Below are positions 1-10,040 of a stretch of 64,000 bases of DNA, piece after piece (position 1 is the stretch's first letter; each line of letters begins with the position of its first letter). Source of the DNA: Erigeron canadensis (taxonomy: Eukaryota; Streptophyta; Magnoliopsida; Asterales; Asteraceae); assembly GCF_010389155.1 (NCBI RefSeq), contig NC_057762.1, positions 4,017,513-4,081,512 of the forward strand. The letters are read 5' to 3'. The notes beneath the pieces were generated by a model, which saw nothing but the letters and a program-made list of their open reading frames with translations, was not told the DNA's origin and made no database searches. The translations under genes and the position numbers were made by a program.

Positions 1-660
1 AATGAAACTTTCTTCTCCACTTTTGAGGCTCCCTTTTTCTTCTCCCTCTCACTCCCTCTTCTGTTCAGATCGCTACCACCGCCTGACCATTGCCACACCT
101 CACCGGAACCACCACGTAATCAAGAATGTGTGTATACATATTTTATCTCAGATTTTTGGGTCTTGTTCTTCTCCCTCTCACTCCCTCCCCTGTTTAGATC
201 TCGATCACCACCACCGCCTGACCACCTCCACACCTCACCGAAATCACCACCACTGCCACACCTCACCGGAATCACGACAAAACTAGGCAATGTTTCAGAT
301 CTAAAACTTGCTCGCCGGAAAGGGGTTTCAGGTATGTGTGATATACATATGATATATATGTGAGTGTGGGAAACAAGCCGTTCTCAAGACGCAACAATAC
401 CTATGATGCATAGTGACTGACGTCGAGTTGTCGACGGGACATGATCGACTTCCTACTGGCGATTTCCGACAAGTTTTTCTAAACGGTTCTTTTTCTTGGA
501 AATCAAAGAGAGCGTTGGTGATCAATTTCTGTCAGGTTTTTTTTTATAGCTTTTCCACCCCTCGGGCCAGTGTGTTGGGCGGAAGTCAGGCGGAGGAGGG
601 CGGCGTCGGGGCAAATTCCGCCTCACTCCTCACAGCCTTAACTACTTCAAAACCCTACTT
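1..660. repeat. Pyrimidine-rich region with two related leader-like units
   Basis: Two units of roughly 100 bases (about 36-115 and 164-265) share a TTCTTCTCCCTCTCACTCCC run followed by a CAGATC/TAGATC word and a CACACCTCACCG-rich stretch, so this is a short imperfect duplication. Open frames cross it but contain only low-complexity Ser/Pro/His-rich translation. I see no domain. It could be the 5' leader of a gene lying off the window, or transposon-derived. Confidence 0.35.
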
Positions 661-2550
661 GTTATTAATCAAAAGAAAATAAGTGAACAAAAGTAAGATA
701 ATGAAAACTAGTACCAATGGGGGTCTTAATGGATTTGATATATGTATATGTATGTGTATATATGTGGATAAAATACAGTGATAAAGTAAAGAGAAATTGT
801 TGTCAAATATATATATATATATATAGGGAAAAGTGAGTATGGGGATGTCTCGCATTTAAGCTTAGATGAGAAATCTCTAACATACAAATATTTTAATATT
901 TATTTGAACTTTAATTAAATACATTGCCCCATGATTTTTATGATTATAAAACCATATATGAAGGGTTCTCCATCTAAGCTTAGATTGAGGACAACCCCAT
1001 ACTTACTTCCTTCATTTATATATATATATATATATATATATATGTTTAAAAATACTCATAGTGATGATAAAGTTACAAAACTGATGTAAAAAAGGATTCT
1101 CTCAATTCCTTAACATGAGTTACAGAGATCACAATTCATCTCAACTCTTAGATTAAACTTAATGATCAAAATTAAAATATGATATTTGATTTTTGAACAT
1201 TGAATTTAATTTAAATATTTAGATATTTTAACTTGACCAATCAAGTTAAAAACAATTCGAAGGGATTCTCTCGGTGTTAAAAACAACAAAAATATTGTTA
1301 AAAGTGGGTCTACTAAATATTAAAATAATTCAAGTGGAGAACAACTTGATAAAAGCGAAATGTTTGTCCATAAGAAGTAACTTTTGTTGATGGCCTTAAA
1401 AAGCAAATTAATGGCCAAGTGGTAGTCCTGCCTTTTATTTTACACTTGCAAATGATTGAATAAATGCTAGAAGCATGCATACATTTTCATGAAAGATTGA
1501 TGACTTTAACGAAGAATAGACAATAATCGTAATTTGTTTTATATCTTAAATGAACATATCGACCTCTTTTGTTTTATTTTACTGTTTATTATCTTTAATC
1601 CTTTATAAAAAGAATTGAATTAAGACTTTAAACATATTTTTTATTCTTAAAATGTCTTTATTAATATATTTATGGTTCTTAAAATTCTCCTCCAAATATT
1701 ACAACATAATTTAATGTATGTATAAATATATTATTGGTTTGTTTTTTGCTTTATTATATTTGTTCACAATTTTTGTTATCAATTTGTAAATGATTCTAAT
1801 TTAGTTAACATTGATATTTCTATATATGGTTTTAAAACAATTGATAGAATCTCATAATCTATATTTTTGACACACTTTGTAACCAATGTATTAATCCAAA
1901 AATATAGTTATAAAATTCGGCCGCAACACGCGAGTGCTATGCTCGTTTTTTAAATATACAATCAGTGAGACGTGTTCACTGCTCACAACGTGATTTTTTC
2001 TTCCGCATGATAGGATACATCATATTATCGTCCTATATATGAGGGAGTTTGCGATTGTATTTTGAACTGATTATTTGATTATTACGTTTATAAAACACAA
2101 ATAATCTAAAAAGGTATTTGGATAAAAAAAATGATTATTTGATATGAAAATGCAGATTTAGATAAACGTGTACATACATGTTCCTTCAAAACACAACTTT
2201 AAAAAAGTAGAATCTATTTTGAAAACACAAAATTTATTTTAAAAACGCAACAACAAAACCGCCATATATTAATTAAAATTCGAAAGATGGTAAACCAACT
2301 TAATCATAGCAAAAAAAAAAACTCAACTCGGATATAAAGTAATCTTTGGAAGGCGTATACTTTCAAATTGAATCGTTTCAGTGGTTTACCTACTATCCAA
2401 TTTGATACAATCCAAAGATTTAGAAATTTTTTTGGTTGTTGGTGTTTGAGAGTATTTGAATCAGAGAATATAGAAGAATGCGACCAGAAGAACAGTTGCG
2501 GGTATATAAAGGTTTTGGCCCATTATCTGTTTTTAGTTAGTTAATTACAT
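661..2550. other. AT-rich intergenic DNA, no gene seen
   Basis: No open frame has recognisable protein content. A TA dinucleotide run sits at about 1017-1042. The pair GCATTTAAGCTTAGATGAG (about 852) and CATCTAAGCTTAGATTGAG (about 970) are related words near a possible small element. The right part holds a Helitron-like terminus, listed separately. Confidence 0.5.
1921..1945 (+). mobile_element. Helitron-like 3' terminus, CTCG end
   Basis: A GC-rich near-palindrome (CCGCAACACGCGAG) is followed about ten bases later by CTCG and then T. The same arrangement recurs at 13343-13374, 14193-14226, 56363-56378 and, in reverse, at 14368. The 5' end of this copy was not located. Confidence 0.4.
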
Positions 2551-2732
2551 AAGTTTTCAAAGTTGGCAAAATCAGTTCCTAAAGCTCGATCTCAGTTAGA
2601 GGCTGCCGCCTCGTGGACTCCGCTCCCAGTGGTGCTTCCCTCTGACCCCTGTACCTTCAACCCTAAGGTCATACTAGATTCAAACAGACATACACTCGCA
2701 CTTTCAAGCCAATATGATGTTTTATTATAACC
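2551..2732 (+). other. Open GC-richer stretch of unknown origin
   Basis: About 60 codons are open on the plus strand from near 2550 to a TAA at about 2730, with balanced amino-acid content and much higher GC than the flanks. It has no ATG at its start and I recognise no domain. It may be a captured exon fragment inside a repeat, or chance. The DNA from here to 3130 is AT-rich with no gene. Confidence 0.2.
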
Positions 2733-3136
2733 ATAATGGTCAAACAAGTTCATCTAATTTCACTAAATTATCTAACATCAAGTTCTTAGGGGGATTGTGT
2801 AGAAAAGATTCAATGAAAATGAAAATGTAATAAACATAAACATAATACGAAAGAGAATGAGTATTTTTTAAAAAAATAAATTAAATTATATCGTTTAGTA
2901 CAAATACAAAATTAAAAAAAAAGTGTAATACAATTGTATCTTATTTTTTTTCATTCTAACTAATTTTTTTCAACTTATAGAAAATAAAGATCATTCTCAA
3001 TTATTCATTTTCATTTTATAATATAACCAAGCAAGAGATATCTTTCTTATTTACTTTCTCTCTTTCTATTCCACCCTACCCAACACCTTCATGTTTTCAT
3101 TTCATTTATAAAACAATGAATTAGAAAAAAAAAATT

Positions 3137-3488
3137 TGTTTGTACAGCCAATCCGGTTGCCTAGAAAGGAGGAATGGGGGTGTTTGTGGTTGTTCGTTGG
3201 CGGTTCCCTTCGGTAAGGCTATGCCTTTTGTACGCCAAGAATGTGTATGTGTGATTATGAATGATTCTAGCCATCCTTCCCCCTATTTATAGGGGGTTCG
3301 TGACTTATTCCCCAAGTAGGGTTTCCATGGGCCGTGTATATCTCTTCCGGGAATAGGGGATCCGTTCTAATCTTCTTTCATAATATATAGGATTCTTGAT
3401 AGACAATAATCCTTTCCTTGTTTACTGAAAATAGAACGTACCCTTCAAGCGTACCCTGGGTGCTTGCCCCTGGGTGGGTACGTCATCA
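3137..3488 (-). repeat. 3' LTR of the Tat-type element
   Basis: A direct copy of 9060-9412. On the minus strand it begins TGATGACGTACC and ends CTGTACAAACA. It holds a TATA-type CTATAAATAGG (minus strand, about 3284-3292), the likely LTR core promoter element. Confidence 0.85.
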
Positions 3489-3503
3489 AGCCCCCCAGTC
3501 TAA
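3489..3503 (-). other. Polypurine tract
   Basis: On the minus strand ACTGGGGGGCT directly abuts the first base of the 3' LTR, the expected place for the plus-strand DNA primer. This fixes the orientation of the element together with the primer site at the other end. Confidence 0.65.
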
Positions 3504-3840
3504 TGGGGTGACTCTGCGAAGATCATCGTATTAGACTCTTGCCCTGCACCTGCGCTTTTTTGAAGGTTCACGCGAAGTATAGGGTCTTTTTTGAAAATAC
3601 CTTTGGTAGGTTTGGGGAATTTAATTTGCGAGATAGTGGGCGCGTATCTCGAAAATCAAAACCTTGATCGACGGCCTCGTTACTGAGTTGCCATATACAT
3701 ATCTTTTCGTGGTTAATGTCGATCCAAATTCTTTATCCGATCAAAATTATTTCGCTGCTTCTTTGAGAGAGAAAGTCGTCGTTTGCCAAAGGTACGATCC
3801 TTTTTTTATACTTTTGTTTTTTGAATAAACCATAGATTAA

Positions 3841-5802
3841 ATGGCGAAACGTGGTATAGCTGGTACAAAATCTGTTGTGGATGCTGACACCCTCCGGGAT
3901 TTTGTTGATCAGTTTTTCCCTGGTCGCCATTCATCTTTTCGACTACCCACTCGTTCACAAAGTGCTTTAAAACCCCCGAATGGGTTTGTTAGTATTTATG
4001 TGAAAACTTTCACTATGGGAAACCTAAGGTATCCGTTTCCCAGTTTTTTCCTTGAAATACTTTAAGTGTCATATCTCTATGATGCATCCGCCATGCTGTG
4101 CTAGGATAATTGCTTTTGAGATTGTGTGTCGTGCTTATGGTGTTGAGCCATCCATTACTCTGTTTAGAAAGTTGTTAAGTGTTTCCGCCGCCAGTGACTG
4201 GATTACCATCGCCAATAGGCCTGGTATTGAATGTGTTATTAAGGGTGGTGTAAACATCCGTGATTGGAAGGATGAATTTGTGTTTATGCACCATAGCTTG
4301 TTTCCTCAACATTGTGAGTCTCTGTATGAAAAAAGTAGACTTAAGGTTCAGAATAAAGGATTTTTTGGTGATCCCATCCCTGATGATGATTGTGGTGAGA
4401 TTTATGATATCTTAGAAGAAGAGGGTTTTGTTGTTTACCCGTATCCGGATGGAATATTGCTTAGGGCATGTCTTATTCCTGTTCTTGCTGAAGGAGAGGA
4501 AGAATTTAATGGTATGCTCCCATTATATGATCTTTATACTGTTGCTGCATGCTTTGTCATTGTGTCTCTTTTTTGTTATTTGCATAGATGTCTTATCTGA
4601 AGTTTTTTAAGAAAGGTACCAAAGAAGTCTCCCAAATGCCAAACCCCAATGCGTCTGCTGGTGGTGGCAGTCTTGGTGAAACTGGTGAGGTGGTTAGCCG
4701 TCCTCCTCCCATGCTTCGAGCTATTGATATTGATTTGATCCCTGATGCTGGTAAGAAGAGAGTCAATGTTCTTCCCCCTGGTGGTTCTATTGGTGCCCGT
4801 TTGAAGAAAGCTAAGATTGCTGCTGCTAGTGCTCATGCCACAACTGATGACATTGAAGAAGGAAATAAGAAGCCTCGTGCCTCAAACAGAAAATCCAGGA
4901 AGTCTGCATCTGCAAAAGACTCTCCCAGAAAAGGTAAGGATATTTGTCTTTTCTGCTGTTTCTTCTCTTATTGCTTTCCGTTTTCATTGTATTTCTTACT
5001 TCTCCCTTTTCTTTTGTTGTTTGCAGAATTTTATGAATCAAATTGGGTGTTCAGGTCCCAAATCCCCAAGCGTACTGCCGATGAAATAAGGTCAATGGAG
5101 CCCTTGGAGTTTTTGGCCTTATATGATGATGATTGTGATGCTCACAGTACCATGTTGACTGAGATGCGCTTCCGGTTTGAAGGAGTTGTGAAAGCCTTAG
5201 AAGATAGTACTCACAGGGAGTCCTTGTTGAGTAATAATGTTATTGACTTGGAGAAGAAGTTAGCAGATTATGGTGAAGATGCCTCTGTTGTTGATAAGTT
5301 GAAGGAGAAGGAAACTTTGTTGAAGTCCTAAGAATCCACCCTGTTTTCCAGGAATGAAGAAATTGCCAAGTTAAAGACAGAATTGCAATCCAAATCCATT
5401 GAAAGTGCAAGAGTGTTGTCCCAATCTCAGGCTGACAAGTTGTTGATCGAAGACCTTTCAAAGCAGTTGCAAGAATTAAGATTTGATCGTAACAGGGTGA
5501 TATCAGAGTATGTCCCCTTTGTGTGCAGGTCTCTTGTGGCGAACCCTGATGTTTTGAAAGCTGTTGGTGATGGTGTTTCAGCAAACCGTTTGGAAGAAAG
5601 GTCAAGAGTGCTAGAGGAATTCAGCCAAGAGGGTCATGTTGACTTATCATCCCGCCTTGACTATGATATCAATGCCTCCCAAAAAGTCGAGGCTGCTGCA
5701 AAGGAGTGGGAAGATGCTGAATTTCCTGTGATTGCTTCGTTTTCTGCTCACCTTGATTTGTCTGTGGACCAACTTCTTGCTCTTGACTTCGGAACAATTT
5801 AA
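3841..5802 (+). pseudogene. Antisense ORF of the retroelement, 'putative gypsy-type transposase' family, decayed
   Basis: The gene starts at the ATG at 3841 and lies on the strand opposite gag. The N-terminal part (3841 to about 4510) resembles the plant family annotated as putative gypsy-type transposon protein (Pfam Transposase_28): a 'GFVSIYVKTF' segment, a 'PFPSFFLEIL' segment and 'AFEIVCRAYGVEPSITLF'. The C-terminal half is basic and then coiled-coil-like (heptad-rich Leu/Glu/Lys, 5100-5500). Two introns are visible: 4512-4587 (GT...TGCATAG) and 4934-5026 (GTAAGG...TTTGCAG). Damage: a frameshift near 4055-4065, a frame mismatch across the first intron, and an in-frame TAA at 5329-5331, after which the frame stays open to TAA at 5800-5802. 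The molecular function of this family is not established; the name does not prove transposase activity. Confidence 0.75.
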
Positions 5803-6555
5803 GTATTTGGCTATGTAGCCCTGGTTTGTAAAACAATATTATCTTCCCCAGCTCCCCAGTGTATATGGGTTTCATCTTTTGGACCTGCGAGTCACTTGAA
5901 CAATTTATCTTATGTTTATATATGCTTTTATCTTTATTATCTGCGTACCTTCTTCAGGTTTTTTTAAGTTATGCATTCGCTTTTTTAGCAGCTTGGCGTA
6001 CATAGTTAGGCTATGCGCTTGCTTTTTCAGTAATTAGGCATATGTAATCATAGGAGTATGATTTAAGTCGTCGGATTCTTCATCCGGTTTAAAGTCGTCA
6101 GATTCTTCATCATGTTTAAAATCGTCGGATTCTTCATCCGGTTTAAAGTCGTCGGATTCTTCATCCGGTTTAAAGTCGTCGGATTCTTCATCCGGTTTAA
6201 ATTTAGTTATCGGATTTTTGTTACCCGTTTCGTAGTTTCAGCTCTTGGAGTTTTTTGTCCAGGCTATACGTCTTTATACCTTTTTCAGGATTTTGTTGTA
6301 TGCACTTGCTGTTTCAGCAGTTAGGCATATGCTTTGATAAAATTATAGGAGTATGATTTTTTAATGCCATTGCCTTTTTTTTGGCATTTTTAGGCATGCG
6401 TTTCACTATAATCATAGGAGTATGACTATTTTAATATACTTTGCCTTTTGGCATTTCGAAATTATATGTGTAAGGTTGCGACCCTTCTTCACCATGAATC
6501 ATAATTTTATTTGAACAAATTTATTAAAACAGAAAATAGTTCTAAATAGATAGAC
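5803..6555. other. Non-coding spacer of the retroelement
   Basis: This lies between the antisense ORF and the protease end. It holds TAGGCATATG-type words repeated several times (about 6030, 6320, 6400) and a 27-bp tandem array listed separately. It is where pol would lie in an autonomous relative; no pol motif was seen on either strand. Confidence 0.6.
6065..6199. repeat. 27-bp tandem array, five copies
   Basis: Five consecutive 27-bp units (6065, 6092, 6119, 6146, 6173) of the type AAGTCGTCGGATTCTTCATC plus CGGTTTA. The second unit is the most diverged. An open frame runs through it and gives a repeated GFFIRFK peptide, a by-product of the repeat. Tat-lineage elements are known to carry tandem repeats in this untranslated zone, some of which seed satellites. 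Confidence 0.9.
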
Positions 6556-8978
6556 TTATTCTGCTTTAGGAGTGCCGTCTTCGAGCTCTGGGTCTTCTTG
6601 CTTTTGTATTTCCATTTTGTGAAATGTATTTGCAAGTTCGCCTTTTTCTCTTCCTAGCCTCCTTTTCTTTATTGGCATACTTGTGCCTGTTCGTCCATGG
6701 ACGCTTGGTGGTTCATAACTTCCACGGATGCTTGCGATCCCATCCTCCGTTTGAAATTTGACCATGTTATGTATTACGGAGGGTATCATTCCAAATTTTT
6801 GGAGAGCTGGTCTTCCCAGGATTGCATTGTAGGGTGAGGATTCTTTGATTATCATGAACGTTAACTCCTCTGTCATCCTACGTGGTCCTGCAACAATTGT
6901 GACTGCGAGGGTGATTGTTCCCGCAGGTTGAGTTTTATTACCAGAGAAACTTATTAGCCAAGTGCTTGGGGGTGATGAAAAGATACGTAGGAGTGGGTTG
7001 TCCCGTGGGAACGCATGCTCGTACAGTATGTTGCAATCGCTTCCATCGTCGATGTGGATCTTATCTACCCATCTTTCTTGCAGTATTGCTTGTATTATTA
7101 TTGGATCATCCGAGACATTTGTTCCTAATATTGGGGGGGATGAAATTTCTCCTACGCTCTGAATTAATGCCTCAACTCCCTTTCTTTTCTCGACTTGTCT
7201 TTCCCTTCGTATTGTATAAATTGTTGCCTGGGTAATATTGTATTATTGTTGTCTTTTCCTTCGTATTGTATAAGTTTTCCTGTCTTAATGGCTTCATCGA
7301 TTGCTTTCCTCAGTTGCATGCACGAGTTTGTATCGTGCCCTGTATCATTATGAAAATCACAATCTTTATCTTTATCTCTCCTTCCCCTTTCGCTTAATTT
7401 TGCTGGGATGGGGAATGTTTTTCCTACTGCCTCCGTGAGCAATATTTCCTTTGGAGTCTTTGTCATATCTGGGAGTTATATACTATAATCTTTTCTTTTT
7501 TCTTCCCTATTGTATGGGCTGTATCTTTGTTGATCTTTGTTTGGTTGCCACTTTCCCTTTTTGTATCTCGTATCATCCAAATTACTTACTCCAATTTCTT
7601 TTGTGTCTAGGAATTTGTGGGCTTTTTTCTTTGCTTCATCGAATGTTTCTGCTAAATCTGTATTTAAGCGTTCAACCAACTCTCTATTCCGACAACCATG
7701 TATTAGCCCAGAAACCCTCTGTGATTCTGGCAGTCCTGTGATTTCTTGTGACTCCACAGTGAACCTTTCTATGAAGTCCCTAGAGGTTTCATTTTCTCTT
7801 TGTTTGATGTTGTGGGCTGCCACATGTGTCTTCTTATGCTTCTTCTATTGACAGAAGTGCGATAAAAACTTTGTTTTGAGTTCATCAAAGCTGTTTATCG
7901 ATCCTTCCGTTAAGCTACCCAACCATTCTCTTGCGTCACTCGTTAATCCCATTCTGAATGCTTTGCACGCCACTGGTTCGACCCAGTTTTGCATTTCTGC
8001 TGTTCCTTCGAATCTTTGCAAGAAATCATCTGGGTCATCTTTGCCATTATATGTCCCTAGGTGGCTTGGGTATTTCATGTTTGCTGGCAATGGGTGGTTT
8101 CTTATCCATTCTGCAAATGGTGATTATGTTGGCATCCTGCTAAGACTGAATGGTCTGGGTATGTTTTGTTGGCATGCTCGCAAAGTTTGGTATGTGTTTG
8201 GTCCCTAGGTGTTTGTTCGGAAGGCTTTGATTGGATGCCCCCTGATTATAGTAACCTGGGTTACTTGTTCCTTGTACCTGGTACTGCGGGAGTGAATTTG
8301 TCTAGTACTCAGGGAAGTTGGTGTGCTGCGTATAATGCACATATCCTGGCGTGTTATATTGCTGTCCTGAATCTGGTATTCCTTGTGGGATGTTCTAGCT
8401 ACCTTGGTTGTTTGAACCTGGGTTGGTTTGTCCCTGGGTGTTGGACCCTGGGTTACTTTGTCCCTGGGTGTTGGACCCTAGGTTGCTTTGTCCCTGGGTG
8501 TTTGACCTGAGGTTGACTTGTCCCTGGGTGTTTGACCCCAGGTTGCTTTGTCCCTGGTGTTTGACCCGAGGTTGACTTGTCCTTGGGTGTTTGACCCTGG
8601 GTTGTTCGGGTTCTGAGTATTCTCTTGTGTACCCGCTGCATTATTTGGCTGATTGTTGGTCCTTTGCACTCTTGATCGAGGATCATTTGGTTGCCTACGC
8701 CTTCCGCTTGGCGGTGTATCACCATCATACTCGTCGTATTCTTTATCGAAAATGATTGCCCTTCCTGACAATTCTCCTGCGTCTTGGAGACGTCTTAGTT
8801 AGCTCAGGATACTGGCATAGTTTTGTCGTACATATGCATCGTCGATCTGGGGCTGAGCTGATGTAGAGGTGTATGTCTCCCCTACTGATGAAGGTGTTAT
8901 TGGCGTGCCGCCTTGATTTCGGTTCAGATCTATGCTTTCTCCACCAAAACCAGGTGACGGCCTATTTTCCTCGCTCAT
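6556..8978 (-). pseudogene. Decayed gag-protease polyprotein of the Tat-type element
   Basis: Translation would begin at the ATG at 8978 (MSEENRPSPG). In order: a Gly/Asn/Gln-rich N-terminal region with a 10-residue repeat; the capsid-like retrotransposon gag core (8130-7480; 'GTYNGKDDPDDFLQRFEG', 'AREWLGSL', 'ETSRDFIERF'); a zinc-knuckle-like 'CDFHNDTGHDTNSC' (near 7350); and a retropepsin-like domain (about 7165-6700) with 'HIDDGSDCNILY' at the active-site position and 'SSPYNAILGRPALQKFG' downstream. The usual D-T/S-G triad reads D-D-G here. In-frame stops lie at 8801-8799, 8397-8395, 8304-8302, 7847-7845 and 7478-7476. Frameshifts lie in the 30-bp repeat (8551-8579), just before the gag core and near 7165. 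The final stop at 6556 follows a Glu-rich tail. The protein cannot be made intact. Confidence 0.85.
8431..8609 (-). repeat. 30-bp tandem array coding a 10-residue gag repeat
   Basis: Units start at 8431, 8461, 8491, 8521, 8551 and 8580. Five are 30 bp; the unit at 8551 is 29 bp, having lost one G from a GGG run. In the gag frame a unit codes a GSNTQGQ-N-L type decapeptide. The one-base loss shifts the reading frame of everything downstream. Confidence 0.85.
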
Positions 8979-9039
8979 TCTTCTAGGTTTTAGGGTTTGG
9001 GAAAACAAAATTTTTTGCAGGTTTTGCTGTTCGGAGAAT

Positions 9040-9057
9040 GTCTCGCAGATGGCGCCA
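9040..9057 (-). other. Primer binding site
   Basis: On the minus strand TGGCGCCATCTGCGAGAC begins two bases inside the 5' LTR. The leading TGG matches the CCA end of tRNAs and the position is right. The tRNA used was not determined; the TGGCGCC head recurs in Tat- and Athila-type plant elements. Confidence 0.65.
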
Positions 9058-9059
9058 AT

Positions 9060-9412
9060 TGTTTGTACAGCCAATCCGGTTGACTAGAAAGGAGGAATGG
9101 GGGTGTTTGTGGTTGTTCGTTTGCGGTTCCCTTCCGGTAAGGCTATGCCTTTTGTACGCCAAGAATGTGTACGTGTGATTATGAATGATTCTAGCCATCC
9201 TTCCCCCTATTTATAGGGGGTTCGTGACTTATTCCCCAAGTAGGATTTCCATGGGCCGTGTATATCTCTTCCGGGAATAGGGGATCCGTTCTGATCTTCT
9301 TTCCTAATATATAGGATTCTTGATAGACACAAATCCTTTCCTTGTTTACCGAAAGTAGAACGTACCCTTCAAGCGTACCCTGGGTGCTTACCCCTGGGTA
9401 GGTACGTCATCA
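9060..9412 (-). repeat. 5' LTR of the Tat-type element
   Basis: A direct copy of 3137-3488, bounded TG...CA. The minus-strand CTATAAATAGG at about 9208-9217 is the probable TATA box, and transcription would run leftward into the primer site and gag. Confidence 0.85.
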
Positions 9413-9771
9413 AATTTCATTTCCAGTTTGAAAAATGAAAAATCAACCTGAAAAAGACAATGATAAATCAATCTAAAAACACTAATACACCTTATAAAAA
9501 TGCTATAAAATAATTTCTTTAAAAATTTGAAAAAGAGATAACATAAAGGAGTCCAAGATTTGAGTAAACTAAACGAAGTAAAGTATTAAAATAAAAAAGT
9601 TTGAATGAGTATTTCATTTTATTTTCAATCCCCAATAAACATAAAGCATTAAAAAACTTCTCGTACTATTTGTGAAAACAAAGTTAATGGCTTAACGCAC
9701 CATGTCATGAAGGTAGAAGATAATACAGTAAAAAGACCCACGATATCTAAGGAGTAATATATGTCGAACAT

Positions 9772-10040
9772 AAAAGGATGTGCACAGGTCGAAAGCCAAC
9801 CCGATCCGGCCCGACCAGTGACCCGTAAGAGCATGAAAAACGGAAGCGTGACCCGGACCGTGAAGGTTCAGGTCGGGTTCGGGCGGATCACGGGTTTTTC
9901 GGTTTTTGGCCTCACTCGACCCGTCCAACCCGTGATTCGAGAATGCACTAAAAACATGACCCGTGACTTGACCTGTTAGGACTTCGGGCAGGTTCGGGCT
10001 CGGGTTTCCGGCTTTTTTGTTCATCCCTAGGCTGAGGGGT
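9772..10040. mobile_element. Degenerate hAT-like non-autonomous element
   Basis: A GC-rich block full of CCCGA/CGGGT words ends in GTTCATCCCTA, a typical plant hAT-type terminal sequence. The left end (GGATGTGCAC) matches it only in part and no clean 8-bp duplication was found. Similar composition occurs in the better-preserved element at 29603-30345. Confidence 0.4.

Larger units (their letters stand above)
3137..9412 (-). mobile_element. Non-autonomous Tat-lineage Ty3/gypsy LTR retrotransposon with gag-protease and antisense ORF
   Basis: The element is bounded by two direct LTRs (3137-3488 and 9060-9412), each TG...CA. Read on the minus strand it runs 5' LTR, primer binding site, gag-protease, a repeat-bearing spacer, a gene on the opposite strand, a polypurine tract and the 3' LTR. 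No reverse transcriptase, RNase H or integrase is present; after the protease stop at 6556 the minus strand is non-coding. The LTRs differ at about 13 of 352 positions by hand count (around 96% identity), so the insertion is moderately old. AAATT precedes the left LTR and also lies at the right junction if one terminal base is shared, fitting a 5-bp target duplication. Antisense ORFs between pol and the 3' LTR are known in Tat-lineage elements such as Grande and Retand, which supports the placement. Mobilisation would need a related autonomous element. Confidence 0.85.

Noticed and set aside
2..363. Two overlapping plus-strand frames rich in Ser, Pro and His
   Set aside because: They translate CACACCTCACC/CCTCTCAC repeats in different frames, which is the signature of low-complexity DNA and not of a protein.
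6112..6324. Frame with repeated GFFIRFK peptide
   Set aside because: It is a direct translation of the 27-bp tandem array and has no conserved context.
6915..8510. Several plus-strand frames of about 60-115 codons
   Set aside because: They are shadows of the minus-strand gag-protease; only the minus strand shows gag core, zinc-knuckle and protease motifs.
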